Positions 18,288-27,089 of a DNA stretch of 64,000 nucleotides are shown piece by piece. The stretch is from an uncultured Erwinia sp. (GTDB taxonomy: Bacteria > Pseudomonadota > Gammaproteobacteria > Enterobacterales > Enterobacteriaceae): NCBI GenBank assembly GCA_946221915.1, contig CAMIKG010000006.1:1-64000 (forward strand), given 5' to 3'. The stretch's first letter is position 1. Every line of letters starts with the position of its first letter. The notes beneath the pieces were generated by a model, which was not told the origin of the DNA, did no database searches, and saw only the letters and a program-made list of their open reading frames with translations. A program made the translations under genes and the position numbers.

Positions 18288-19565
18288 ATGAGAATTCGCT
18301 TCACGGTCGTGGCGGCGGCATTGCTGCTGGCACAGCAGGTACAGGCACAAACCCTCTCTCTGAACCAGGCGGGCGCGCTGGCGAACAGCACCTCGCCAGC
18401 ATCGTCCAGCCAGACATTCGATGCATTGCAGACTCAGGCTCTGCAGGCGCAGCTGAACGCGATAAAAGGCGATGCGCCGACCCTGACGCGCGATCGGCTG
18501 GAGACGGCAAAGCAGAACGATACTCAGGCGGATCGCGCCTGGCTGAAGGCCAGCGGCTATGATTTCCAGAGCAAAGCGAATCAGCAGGCAGGCATTGAAC
18601 TGTTATCCGCGTTCAGCTCCCTGCCGGACAGCATATTGCAGGCCAACCGCGCTACCGTGACGGCAATCAATCGCGACGCCACCCAGGGCGCACGCCATCA
18701 GGCGCTGGCAGATGCAGAAGGGATTTCGTATCTCTATTTCCTCGCCGATGCGCTGGGGCCGCGGCTGGGCAAGGCGTTTATTAGCGCCTATGACAAAGGC
18801 GAGCTGGGCAAAGCGGCGGCGCTGATTAAAGCCAGTGAAGTCAGTACCAGCGCGGCGAAAAAGCACTTTAACTATCCGCGCCCTTTCCTGGTGCAGGGCA
18901 ACAGCATCCATCTGGTACCGGATGATGAGGTGGTTAAAGACAATAAGCCGTACACCGCCGATGGCGGCTCGTTCCCGAGCGGTCACACCAATACCGGCTA
19001 CACCGATGCGCTGCTGCTGGCGGAGATGATCCCGGAGCGCTTCGACGCGCTGGTGGAGCGAGGGGCGCGTTATGGTTACTCACGTATCGTGCTGGGCGTG
19101 CACTATCCGCTGGATGTGATGGGATCGCGCATGATCGCCCAGCGTAACGTGGCGCATTACCTGAATGACAGCCGCTACCGCGCACTGTTTAATGAGGCAC
19201 GCGATCAACTGCGCAGCGCACTGGAAAAAGAGTGTGGTGTGGCGCTGGCCGAGTGTGCGAAAACGGCAGGAAAAGACGATCCGTACCGCGATCCGGCAAT
19301 GAAGAATTTCTATCGTTTCACCATGACGTATAACCTGCCGCAACAGAACGGCGTGGCGGCAAAAGTCGAGGTGCCGGAGGGCGCTGAGGTGCTGCTGGAA
19401 AGCGCGTTGCCACAGCTTTCCGCAGCACAGCGTCGCGCGCTGATGGTGAAGAGTGCCTTGCCAGCTGGCTATGCTTTGTCCGGTACGGCGCCCGATCAGG
19501 CGTTCTGGCAGCGGCTTGATTTGGTCGCGGCGTTCGCACAGGCGAAAGCCGCGCACGCCCACTGA
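18288..19565 (+). CDS. Periplasmic class A-type (PAP2 superfamily) acid phosphatase, long form
   Basis: 425 residues with a cleavable signal peptide (MRIRFTVVAAALLLAQQVQA). The three-part PAP2 signature is complete: Lys191...Arg198-Pro199, PSGH at 230-233, and Ser265-Arg266...His272...Asp276 (the nucleophilic His is the last but one). Known class A enzymes (PhoN/PhoC) are about 230-250 residues. This one has roughly 100 extra residues on each side of the core. It should act as a non-specific phosphomonoesterase in the periplasm, but the substrate is unknown. The frame opens at TTG 18273, but AAGGA at 18276-18280 points to ATG 18288. It is a monocistronic insertion between parE and the LysR gene. 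Confidence 0.85.
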   Translation: MRIRFTVVAAALLLAQQVQAQTLSLNQAGALANSTSPASSSQTFDALQTQALQAQLNAIKGDAPTLTRDRLETAKQNDTQADRAWLKASGYDFQSKANQQAGIELLSAFSSLPDSILQANRATVTAINRDATQGARHQALADAEGISYLYFLADALGPRLGKAFISAYDKGELGKAAALIKASEVSTSAAKKHFNYPRPFLVQGNSIHLVPDDEVVKDNKPYTADGGSFPSGHTNTGYTDALLLAEMIPERFDALVERGARYGYSRIVLGVHYPLDVMGSRMIAQRNVAHYLNDSRYRALFNEARDQLRSALEKECGVALAECAKTAGKDDPYRDPAMKNFYRFTMTYNLPQQNGVAAKVEVPEGAEVLLESALPQLSAAQRRALMVKSALPAGYALSGTAPDQAFWQRLDLVAAFAQAKAAHAH

Positions 19566-19614
19566 CGGACAGGCTTGTATAAGCCTTTCATTAACTCCAT
19601 AATTTAATCACTTC

Positions 19615-19643
19615 AGGGCGACGCCATGTCGCCCTTATTGTTT
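19615..19643 (+). terminator. Terminator after the acid phosphatase
   Basis: Stem AGGGCGAC / GTCGCCCT (19615-19635) with a GCCAT loop followed by TATTGTTT, 50 bp downstream of the phosphatase stop. Confidence 0.75.
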
Positions 19644-19662
19644 CCTGCCATCAGGACACCCT

Positions 19663-20562
19663 GTGAAAATCACCCTTGAAGAACTACGCGCCTGGGTGGC
19701 TGTGGTCGATACGGGATCGATTACTGCCGCCGCCGATCAGCTGAGCCAGACCAGTTCGGGGATCAGCCGTGCTTTAAGCCGTCTGGAACAGAAGTTGCAA
19801 ACCACCTTACTGCACCGTACCACGCGGCGGCTGGCGCTTACTGAGGAGGGGCAGATCTTTCTCGATCACGCACGTCAGATCCTCGCTTCGGTGGAAAACG
19901 CCGAAGAGCAGATCGCACTGCGCCGTGAGACACCCGCCGGGCGTTTGCGCGTCAACGCCGCCACGCCGTTTATGGTGCATGTCATCGCGCCATTAGTGGG
20001 TGAGTTTTCCGCGCGTTATCCGCAGATCCAGCTGGAACTGAATACTGATGAAGTGCTGATTGATCTGCTGGAGCAGCAAACCGATATCGCGATCCGCATT
20101 GGTGATTTACGTGATTCCAGCATTCATGCCCGCCCGCTGGGCACCAGCAAACTCCATCTGGTAGCGAGTCCGGATTACCTGGCGAAATATGGCCGGCCCG
20201 GCAGCGTGGCGGATCTGGTGAACCATCGTCTGATCGGTTTCAGTTACCCGGACAAGCATAATCGCTGGCCGGTGTGGGGGGATGACGACCAGTTTATGCA
20301 AATTAAGCCCGATGTCGCCTCTTCCAACGGTGAAGTGATCCGTCATCTGGCACTGTGCGGGCAGGGGATTGCGCGTATGTCGGGTTTTCTCACGCGGGTT
20401 GATGTGGCGGCGGGGCGTCTGGAACTGGTGCTGGATCAGGAAACCCACGAGATGAAGCACGTGATTAATGCGGTGTACTACCGCAACACCACGTTATCGG
20501 CGCGTATCACCTGTTTTCTCGATTTTCTTAGCGAGCAGATTGTCACCAAAAAGCTGCTGTAA
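19663..20562 (+). CDS. LysR-family transcriptional regulator
   Basis: 299 residues with a GTG start. N-terminal winged helix-turn-helix (about 1-62, with GSITAAADQLSQTSSGISRALSRLE) and a type 2 periplasmic-binding effector domain (about 90-295) of the CrgA/DsdC-like class (PxGRLRVNA). It is convergent with mdaB. In other enterobacteria a LysR protein often flanks a quinone reductase, so regulation of mdaB or of the nearby accessory genes is possible, but nothing in the sequence proves it. No effector can be named. Confidence 0.88.
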   Translation: MKITLEELRAWVAVVDTGSITAAADQLSQTSSGISRALSRLEQKLQTTLLHRTTRRLALTEEGQIFLDHARQILASVENAEEQIALRRETPAGRLRVNAATPFMVHVIAPLVGEFSARYPQIQLELNTDEVLIDLLEQQTDIAIRIGDLRDSSIHARPLGTSKLHLVASPDYLAKYGRPGSVADLVNHRLIGFSYPDKHNRWPVWGDDDQFMQIKPDVASSNGEVIRHLALCGQGIARMSGFLTRVDVAAGRLELVLDQETHEMKHVINAVYYRNTTLSARITCFLDFLSEQIVTKKLL

Positions 20563-20578
20563 CTGCCTGATCAGCAAG

Positions 20579-20601
20579 CGGAGTGTCGTGATGACACTCC
20601 G
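20579..20601. terminator. Hairpin between LysR gene and mdaB
   Basis: A 9-bp perfect stem CGGAGTGTC / GACACTCCG with a GTGAT loop in the 64-bp space between two convergent genes. No clear T-run. Confidence 0.5.
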
Positions 20602-20626
20602 GCAGTGTCGCTCAGCAAAACGCAGA

Positions 20627-21208
20627 TTATGCGAAGACCTGCGCCAGATGCTCACGGTAGCGCGCGATATCACGCGGCACGTCAGGCTGTTTAATCACAT
20701 CATTACAGATAAAGGTTGGCAGGCCCGTCATGCCGAGGAACTGGTTCGCCTTGTGGAAGTGCAGATACAGGCCATCAACGCCGACGCCTTCAAAGAACTG
20801 CTCCGGATCGGTAAAGGCTTCCAGCGGGGCATTCCAGGTCAGAGACAGCATATAGGTTTTGCCCTGAATCAGGCCGCCTGAACCATACTTTTTCGCCGCA
20901 TCAGAACGGGTACGACCATCGCTGGCGTACAGCTTGCCGTGACCTTCGGTGAACACTTCATCGATATATTTTTTCAGGATCCACGGTTCGCCCATCCACC
21001 AGCCTGGCATCTGATAGATAATGCTGTCGGCAGCCAGATATTTTTCAATCTCTTCAGCTACATCGTAGCCCTCGTCGACGCGAGTGACCGTCACCTGATG
21101 ACCGTTATCACGTAAAAAGGTAGCGGCGACATCACTCAGGGTATGGTTCAGTTCGCCTTTGGAATGGGCAAACACTTTGCCCGCATCGATAATTAAAATA
21201 TTGCTCAT
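20627..21208 (-). CDS. mdaB: NADPH:quinone oxidoreductase MdaB
   Basis: 193 residues (E. coli 193). Flavodoxin-like FAD enzyme that reduces quinones by two electrons and avoids semiquinone formation. Characteristic blocks are MSNILIIDAGKVFAHSKGEL, the FAD/quinone-site YQMPGWWMGEPW, GLIQGKTYMLSLTWNAP and HKANQFLGM. In E. coli it lies next to ygiN near parE; here ygiN is absent. Good ribosome site (CAGGAGAATCC) before ATG. Confidence 0.93.
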   Translation of the reverse strand: MSNILIIDAGKVFAHSKGELNHTLSDVAATFLRDNGHQVTVTRVDEGYDVAEEIEKYLAADSIIYQMPGWWMGEPWILKKYIDEVFTEGHGKLYASDGRTRSDAAKKYGSGGLIQGKTYMLSLTWNAPLEAFTDPEQFFEGVGVDGLYLHFHKANQFLGMTGLPTFICNDVIKQPDVPRDIARYREHLAQVFA

Positions 21209-21363
21209 CTGCCCGGATTCTCCTGTTCATGCAATGGCGTCAGTGTACGCGCGCAACGCAGCGGGAAAAACGTGTCATGGATCACAACACTCTTGCCTGA
21301 GACGCAATAATCGTGAATAACAGGGTAAGGTTTACCCCTCAATAAACGATGAGAATTCTAATA

Positions 21364-22131
21364 ATGAAAACAGTATGGGCAGTGGCATTGATGGTGGTGG
21401 CAGGGAGCGCCAGTGCGCAGTCGCGTCTGGATCGGGTACTGGAGAGCAAGACGCTGACGGTGTGCACCACCGGCGACTACAAGCCTTACACCTTCCTGCG
21501 CAGCGATGGCAGTTACGAAGGGATTGATATCTCGATGGCGCAATCGCTGGCTGCCAGCCTGGGCGCAAAGGTTAAATGGGTGCAGAGCAGCTGGAAAACC
21601 CTGACGCCGGATTTCCTCGCAAAGCAGTGTGATATTGCGCTGGGTGGCGTCTCCGTCACGCTGAAACGTCAGCAGACCGCATGGTTCGCGAATCCGCTCG
21701 GCACCGACGGTAAAATCCCGCTGGTGCGCTGCGCCGACAAAGCGAAATACCAGACCATTGAGCAACTGAATAAGCCCGAAGTGCGCCTGATTGAACCGGC
21801 TGGCGGCACCAATGAAGCCTTTGTGCACAGCCACTTACCGCAGGGCAATCTGACGCTGTTCCACGATAACGTCACCATCTTCCAGCAGCTGGTGGATAAC
21901 AAAGCCGATGTGATGATCACTGATGCCTCGGAAGCGCTGTATCAGCAGAAACGCTATCCGCAGCTGTGTGCGGTCAACCCGGAGCAGCCGATGCAGTATG
22001 GTGAGAAAGCCTATATGCTGCCGCGTGAAGACATCAGCTGGAAACTGTATGTTGATCAGTGGCTGCACCTCAGTACCGCCACCGGTGAGTATCAGAAGAT
22101 TGTGGCGCAATGGCTGGCGGCCAGCCATTGA
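21364..22131 (+). CDS. Periplasmic PheC-like (cyclohexadienyl dehydratase / amino-acid-binding-fold) protein
   Basis: About 255 residues with a signal peptide (MKTVWAVALMVVAGSASAQ). Type 2 periplasmic-binding fold of the SBP_bac_3 family. The wording EPAGGTNEAFV, DNVTIFQQLVDNKADVMITD, YPQLCAVNPEQP and EKAYMLPR is much closer to periplasmic cyclohexadienyl dehydratase (PheC, arogenate/prephenate to Phe/phenylpyruvate) than to ordinary amino-acid-binding proteins. No permease or ATPase gene is near, which favours an enzyme over a transporter part. An in-frame ATG at 21349 is an alternative start; neither start has a strong ribosome site. It is convergent with the racemase-like gene. Confidence 0.75.
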   Translation: MKTVWAVALMVVAGSASAQSRLDRVLESKTLTVCTTGDYKPYTFLRSDGSYEGIDISMAQSLAASLGAKVKWVQSSWKTLTPDFLAKQCDIALGGVSVTLKRQQTAWFANPLGTDGKIPLVRCADKAKYQTIEQLNKPEVRLIEPAGGTNEAFVHSHLPQGNLTLFHDNVTIFQQLVDNKADVMITDASEALYQQKRYPQLCAVNPEQPMQYGEKAYMLPREDISWKLYVDQWLHLSTATGEYQKIVAQWLAASH

Positions 22132-22139
22132 TCCCATCG

Positions 22140-22169
22140 CCACCGTCGTTGTTGATGCGGCGGTGGTTT
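22140..22169 (+). terminator. Terminator after the PheC-like gene
   Basis: Stem CCACCGTCG / CGGCGGTGG (one G-U pair, nine-base loop) followed by TTT, 8 bp after the stop. It lies between convergent genes. Confidence 0.55.
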
Positions 22170-22182
22170 CACGGTCTGTCGT

Positions 22183-22917
22183 CTAAAGCGTCCACTGCTG
22201 GCCGCCGTCCCACAATGGCGGACGCAGTGCGCTATAGAAACTGTTCACCAGCGTCACCGTGTCGTACACCGGCAGGCCAAATTCAGCCTGCAGCAGCGCG
22301 CTGAAGGGCGCCAGATTGGTGCACTCCAGCAGAAATGCCCCGCTGTTCGGGTAGCGCTGCAGGGCATGCGCCGCCGTCGCCACCACTTCCCGTGCCAGTA
22401 CCTCCCATGCCACGGTGTCATCGCCTTCACGGATGGCACGCACAAACTCAGAATCTGCCGGCATCCCCACCACTGCTGCATCAGCCGGAATACCGACGCG
22501 CGTCAGATAGTCCGCTTTTAACGTGCTTTCATCGAAGGTCAGGATTAGCGGCTGACGTTCTGCGGGCAGGATCTGCTGCAGTGTGACATATTGCAGCAGG
22601 CTGCTGGTCACCACCGGCACCGGCGACCATGCCGCCAGTTCGCGCTGATACCAGGAGAGGTAGCCGCAGCTGGTGGTAATGCCGTCGACGCCTTCATCAA
22701 TCAGCTGCTGTGCCGCGCGCTTGAATGGCTCAAGCAACTGATGTTCGCCGAGGTGGCCCATTCGTTGTGGAATCGCCTCTTCCACGACTTTATAGATCAC
22801 CGGAAACGGCCAGGTTTGCGCGTTGCCGATATCGCCCTGATAACGGCGGAAATGGGTTTTGACCAGCAGAATACCTAGCGTGGCGGGCTTGCGGCTGGTG
22901 TGCAGCGGTGTACTCAT
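22183..22917 (-). CDS. Aspartate/glutamate racemase-superfamily protein
   Basis: 244 residues. Asp/Glu/hydantoin racemase-like fold with the two expected Cys-centred active-site regions, GITTSCGYLSW in the first half and FLLECTNLAPF in the second. This dual-Cys layout is that of PLP-independent racemases, maleate isomerases and hydantoin racemases. The substrate cannot be read from sequence. It is downstream of the peptide-binding-protein gene on the same strand (66-bp gap) and probably co-transcribed with the VOC/M20 block. Confidence 0.75.
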   Translation of the reverse strand: MSTPLHTSRKPATLGILLVKTHFRRYQGDIGNAQTWPFPVIYKVVEEAIPQRMGHLGEHQLLEPFKRAAQQLIDEGVDGITTSCGYLSWYQRELAAWSPVPVVTSSLLQYVTLQQILPAERQPLILTFDESTLKADYLTRVGIPADAAVVGMPADSEFVRAIREGDDTVAWEVLAREVVATAAHALQRYPNSGAFLLECTNLAPFSALLQAEFGLPVYDTVTLVNSFYSALRPPLWDGGQQWTL

Positions 22918-22983
22918 AGACAGGTTTCCGTTAGTTGCACGGTGGCAAAAAACAGCGGAGTGCGCGTCGGCACTCCGCCAGGA

Positions 22984-24588
22984 TTAAGGTTTGCTTTCGA
23001 CCCAGACGCCGGAAATATTGCCTTCCAGACCATCAGCGGTCAGCGAGTGGTCGTGGACGCGTTTATTGTAGATGGTGATAAATTGCGGTGACGCGAGGTT
23101 AATATCCGGCAATTCGCGCTGTACGATGTCCTGGAACTGCTGGAATTGCGCCTTACGTTTTGCCGGATCGACTTCAGTCTGTGCCGCTTCCAGCAACTGA
23201 TCCACTTGCGGATTGTTGTAGTGAGAAATATTGCTGAACGGCACGCCCGGGCGATAATTTTTCGACCAGTAAATACGCTGCACGCCGACCGTTGGATCGT
23301 ACAGGTTGGCATACTGATCGATAGAGAAAGCGAAATCACGATCGGTGAACACGCGTTTTGCGTAGGTCGACAGATCCTGAGCGCGCAGCGTCACGGCAAT
23401 GCCAATGCGGCTTAGTGCGGAGCGGACAAACTCGGCGTTGCGGCGGAAGGTATCGTCAAAGGTGTTATAGTCCAGCGTCACCTGCAGGCGCACACCGTCA
23501 CTGCCTTTCCGGTATCCGGCTTCATCAAGCAGTTTATTGGCCGCCGCCAGATCGTACTGATACGGCGACGGTTTGCTGCTGTGGAAATCTTTCAGCCCCG
23601 GCGCCACCGGCGTTTCGGTAGGCGTGGCATAGCCAAAATAGACCACATTCAGCAGCGCCTTGCGGTTAATCGCATGGGCAATCGCCTGACGTACGCGCAG
23701 ATCTTTAAACAGCTTATCATCCAGATTGAAATGAATGGACGCGACGCTGTAAGAGTAGTTGTTGCCTTTGGTTTCCAGCGCCAGCTGCGGCTTCTCTTTC
23801 AGGGTCTGCAACTCGCTCAGTGCCACCGGCGTACGGTAACCAATATCGGCCTGGCCGGTTTGCAGATCCAGCGAACGCACCACAGGATCGGTGGAGAATT
23901 TGACGATCAACTGATCAATATAGGGTTTAGGATTATCCCAGTAATTCGGGTTGCGTTTGTAGATAATATGGCTGCCGCGTACCCACTGGTCGAAAATATA
24001 CGGGCCGGTGCCTACCGGATGATTATTATTAGGATTTTTCAGTGCATCGCCATCAGCATAAAGATGCTGGGGCAGGATCGGCGTTTCACCGGCGGCAAAG
24101 GCACGAATTAAATAGGGCGCCGGATGGCTCAGTTTAAATACGGCCGTCAGATCGTCCGGGGTTTCAATCGATTCAACGTTGGCAAAGGTTGCTTTCGCGC
24201 GCGGATGCGTCTGCTTTAATAAATTAATCGAGAACGCGACATCTTTGGCGGTAAAAGGCTGACCGTCATGCCACTTCACCCCTTTACGCAGATGGAAAGT
24301 GTATTGCTTTCCATCAGGGCTGATCTCCCAGGAGGTCGCCAGCTGCGGTTGCGGAGTTAAATCATAACTGTAGGTCAGCAGACCTTCGCTGACTTTACTG
24401 CTGACGGCAATCACTGGCTGCGCCACCGTTGCCAGCGCTACCAGTGATGACGGTTCACTGGTTAATATTAAGGTTAAGCTTCCACCTTTTTGTGGTGTCT
24501 CTGCGGCACTCCAGGCGGCAGAAGTAAATAAACTGATTCCCAGGATGAATAAAGAAAAGAGACGACTCAATAGCCGTTTGTTTTGCAT
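22984..24588 (-). CDS. Stand-alone peptide/opine-type ABC substrate-binding protein (SBP_bac_5)
   Basis: 534 residues with a Sec signal (MQNKRLLSRLFSLFILGISL, cleavage about WSA-AE). Solute-binding protein of the DppA/OppA family, with the typical GKQYTFHLRKGVKWHDGQPF and NPNNNHPVGTGPY blocks and the C-terminal ERELPDINL-like region (QRELPDINLAS). No cognate permease or ATPase genes are in the window, so it must borrow a transporter or have lost one. It lies within a minus-strand set (M20, VOC, SBP, racemase-like), with a 188-bp gap upstream that may hold its own promoter. Ligand unknown. Confidence 0.85.
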   Translation of the reverse strand: MQNKRLLSRLFSLFILGISLFTSAAWSAAETPQKGGSLTLILTSEPSSLVALATVAQPVIAVSSKVSEGLLTYSYDLTPQPQLATSWEISPDGKQYTFHLRKGVKWHDGQPFTAKDVAFSINLLKQTHPRAKATFANVESIETPDDLTAVFKLSHPAPYLIRAFAAGETPILPQHLYADGDALKNPNNNHPVGTGPYIFDQWVRGSHIIYKRNPNYWDNPKPYIDQLIVKFSTDPVVRSLDLQTGQADIGYRTPVALSELQTLKEKPQLALETKGNNYSYSVASIHFNLDDKLFKDLRVRQAIAHAINRKALLNVVYFGYATPTETPVAPGLKDFHSSKPSPYQYDLAAANKLLDEAGYRKGSDGVRLQVTLDYNTFDDTFRRNAEFVRSALSRIGIAVTLRAQDLSTYAKRVFTDRDFAFSIDQYANLYDPTVGVQRIYWSKNYRPGVPFSNISHYNNPQVDQLLEAAQTEVDPAKRKAQFQQFQDIVQRELPDINLASPQFITIYNKRVHDHSLTADGLEGNISGVWVESKP

Positions 24589-24776
24589 GGTGAAAACCTC
24601 GTTTTTATTTAATAAGAATATGCTTAGCGATGTTCTGACACGCTAGCAAAACAACGATGGCTTCACTATTAACTTAACAGGGTTTCATTATATGAAATAT
24701 AGCATTGCGCTACTGTTAGCTTATTTGCAGCATGATATCCTGCCACCCGGCAGGAATATCACGCTGCTCTGCTGAA

Positions 24777-25619
24777 TTAACGGTGGAAACGCAGTGCCAG
24801 ATTAAAACCATTAATCGCGTCAACCACAATCGCGTCCGCCTGTTCACGAAACGGCACATCGCCCTGCAACAGGCTGGCTTTGGTTTTCGCCAGATCGTCG
24901 GTTTGCAGGCTGAGCGCCACCATGCGCGGTTCGCCCTGGTAATCCTCCGGCAGTGCGCCATAACGCTGCTCCACCCAGGCGGTGGAGGCAAAACGCACTG
25001 TCGCTGCGCCAGCCTGTAACAGAAATGCGCCATCATCGCGCGCCAGAATTCGCTCGCTGCCAAACAGCTGGCTGTAAACGCGGGTCGCTGCCGCCGGGTC
25101 CTGGGCGACGATGACAAATTCACTGATATCGCGTGCGCCGTTCGGGTGCTGCTGCCACGCCGGTTGCCAGACGGCCTGCGGCGTCAGATGCTGGCAGAAG
25201 AAGCTGCGGCCATTGGGCACCAGCGACGGGCGCAGGCGAACGGTGCGGAAGCTGGCCTGCTCTTCCTGACCATCAGGCAGAGTGACGGGTCGCGAGAACG
25301 ATGCCGGGGCATCGCCTTCCAGATCCTGCTGCTGCAGGTGGCGGAAGACGTCGTCGGCATCTGTGGTCTTCCACACCAGGCCGCTGAGGCCGGGTGGTGA
25401 TTGCCACACTTCCGGACGCAGCTGCGCGCGTCCTGTCTCAAAACCGAGTAGTTCCAGGTAGTTATGCTGGAATATCGCCAGGTGGTTACTGGAACCCAGC
25501 GTGTGATGGCCGCGGGGACTGATCTGGAAACCCAGCCGCCGGTATAGCGCACTGGCGCTGTCCAGCTGGTCGGCGACATTGATCACGACGTGATCGAGGG
25601 CAGGTTCAGGGATCGCCAC
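24777..25619 (-). CDS. VOC-superfamily (glyoxalase-like) protein
   Basis: About 280 residues. Two VOC modules: the N-terminal one begins LDHVVINVADQLDSASALYRRLGF and continues through SSNHLAIFQHNYLELLGFE, the C-terminal one contains ISEFVIVAQDPAAATRVYSQL. Glyoxalase_3-like. Metal ligands could be His in LDHVV and Glu in YLELLG. The frame also offers ATG at 25643, overlapping the M20 stop (TGATG). However, AGGAG lies seven bases before GTG 25619, so 25619 is the better start and 25643 is the alternative. It is coupled to the upstream M20 gene. The reaction is unknown. Confidence 0.75.
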   Translation of the reverse strand: MAIPEPALDHVVINVADQLDSASALYRRLGFQISPRGHHTLGSSNHLAIFQHNYLELLGFETGRAQLRPEVWQSPPGLSGLVWKTTDADDVFRHLQQQDLEGDAPASFSRPVTLPDGQEEQASFRTVRLRPSLVPNGRSFFCQHLTPQAVWQPAWQQHPNGARDISEFVIVAQDPAAATRVYSQLFGSERILARDDGAFLLQAGAATVRFASTAWVEQRYGALPEDYQGEPRMVALSLQTDDLAKTKASLLQGDVPFREQADAIVVDAINGFNLALRFHR

Positions 25620-25642
25620 TGATTCTCTCCTTTTTTTACTCA

Positions 25643-26794
25643 TCAGGATGCCAGACTCTCCGGTTGCGCCACGGCTAGCAGGGCACGCGGCGCCAGCGCG
25701 GTAAAGTAGTCCACTGCCGGGCCAATCAGCGCCTCGGCGGGGTCGAAAGCTGGATGGTGCAGACCAAATTCGCTGGCGCTGCCAATCGAGACAAAGGCGC
25801 CCGGCACATGGTGCAGATAGAAGGCGAAATCCTCACCGCCCATTTGCGGCGTTGCCACTTCGGTGCGGTAACCGGACTCCTGCGCCAGCCGCAGGGCGAA
25901 ATCGGCCCAGCCAGGCGTGTTGACCAGCGCAGGCGGACCTGGCTGCCAGTCAAGTTGCGCTTCAGCGCCAAAACCGGCGGCGATACCATTAATGATGGCG
26001 TCGATACGCTGCGGGATCTGTTCGCGGATAGCGCTGTTATGGGTGCGTACGGTGCCTTCCAGCTCGACTGTCTGCGGCAGCACATTCCAGGTGTTACCGG
26101 CAGTAAAGCGCGTGACGCTGACCACTACTGACTCGAGCGAACTGAACACGCGGCTCGGTAATGCCTGCAGCGCGGTGACAATTTGGCTGGCAATCACAAT
26201 GCTGTCGATACCTTCATGCGGCCGGGCGGCATGTGCGCCTTTGCCCTGCAGGCGGATGGTGAAACGGTCGACATTGGCGTAGAACGCACCGCCTTTGGTT
26301 TTCAGCGTGCCGAGCGGCAGGTCCGGCGCGTTATGCATACCGAAAATCGCCTGCACGTCCTGCAGCGCACCGGCGTCGATCAATTGCTGTGCGCCATTAA
26401 AGGTTTCTTCAGCGGGCTGGAACAGGATGCGCACGCGCCCGGGCAGGTTTTTTTCCTGCTGTTGCAGGCGATGGGCGACGCCCAGCATCACGGAGGTATG
26501 CACATCATGACCGCAGGCGTGCATGACGCCGCTGTGCTGTGATTTCCACGGACGTTCTGTCGCTTCGTCGATTGGCAGCGCATCGATATCGGCGCGCAGG
26601 GCAATCAGCGGTTCGCCGTGGCCGATTTCCGCCACGACGCCGGTTTTCAGCCCTAGCGGCAGCAGACGGATTCCGGCCTGTTGCAGCCATTGCGTGATGC
26701 GTTGGGTGGTGGCGAATTCCTGATTCGACAGTTCCGGATACTGGTGCAGCTCGCGCCGCCAGCGTACCAGTTGTTCAGTGGAGATTTCCGACAT
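25643..26794 (-). CDS. M20-family metallo-amidohydrolase (copy 1)
   Basis: 383 residues. Hydrolase of the aminoacylase/hippurate/IAA-amino-acid family (M20D). The dinuclear metal ligands are visible in MHACGHDVHTS (Cys, His), QPAEE (Glu-Glu) and MHNAPDLP (His), with a C-terminal His in GLHHPAFD. A dimerisation lid domain sits at about 180-290. It should cleave an N-acyl or amide bond of an amino-acid conjugate. First gene of the minus-strand block, with AGAGGATC before ATG. A close paralogue lies divergently at 29608. Possible role: deacylation of an N-acylated (thio)amino acid. Confidence 0.87.
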   Translation of the reverse strand: MSEISTEQLVRWRRELHQYPELSNQEFATTQRITQWLQQAGIRLLPLGLKTGVVAEIGHGEPLIALRADIDALPIDEATERPWKSQHSGVMHACGHDVHTSVMLGVAHRLQQQEKNLPGRVRILFQPAEETFNGAQQLIDAGALQDVQAIFGMHNAPDLPLGTLKTKGGAFYANVDRFTIRLQGKGAHAARPHEGIDSIVIASQIVTALQALPSRVFSSLESVVVSVTRFTAGNTWNVLPQTVELEGTVRTHNSAIREQIPQRIDAIINGIAAGFGAEAQLDWQPGPPALVNTPGWADFALRLAQESGYRTEVATPQMGGEDFAFYLHHVPGAFVSIGSASEFGLHHPAFDPAEALIGPAVDYFTALAPRALLAVAQPESLAS

Positions 26795-26980
26795 GCTGAT
26801 CCTCTGAGGTGTAAAGGCGAAAGGTCATCATCAGTGGGGGGAGGGGATGAGGTGAACAAAGGATTTGCACTAAGCTTTTGCGAAAAAAACAAATACGAGG
26901 TGGGGGATGGGGATGTTTTGCAGGGGAACTACTGGTGATTCAGTGCCTGAAAAGGAACGTCGCTTTTAGATCTGCGCCTG
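26795..26980. other. Promoter region of the M20-VOC block; no gene seen
   Basis: Non-coding. It has a G-rich stretch at about 26834-26855 and an A-tract (AAAAAAA at 26883-26889) that would lie upstream of the M20 start. GTCGCTTTTAGA at 26959-26970 is an inverted copy of the ACTAAAAGCGAC repeat found at 28362. Confidence 0.5.
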
Positions 26981-27089
26981 CGCAGGGAACACGGTCAGCT
27001 CCGGAAAGTCGCTGTTCGCCATCCATGGCCGCTCGGCCCGCGCCTTCCCTGGCGCGGGACGCTTTCCTCCGCTGACCGTGTTCCCTGCG
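26981..27089 (+). repeat. 109-bp palindromic element, copy A
   Basis: It begins CGCAGGGAACACGGTCAGC and ends GCTGACCGTGTTCCCTGCG, a near-perfect terminal inverted repeat of 19 bp. Inside is a second GC-rich palindrome (CCCGCGCC / GGCGCGGG). Copy B at 28242-28348 is the reverse complement with only two internal mismatches that I could count. No ORF. It resembles a REP/MITE-type element, but I cannot assign it to a named family. Confidence 0.8.

Noticed and set aside
22984..24588. Complete peptide ABC transporter operon
   Set aside because: Only the binding-protein gene is present; no permease or ATPase frames are found on either side.
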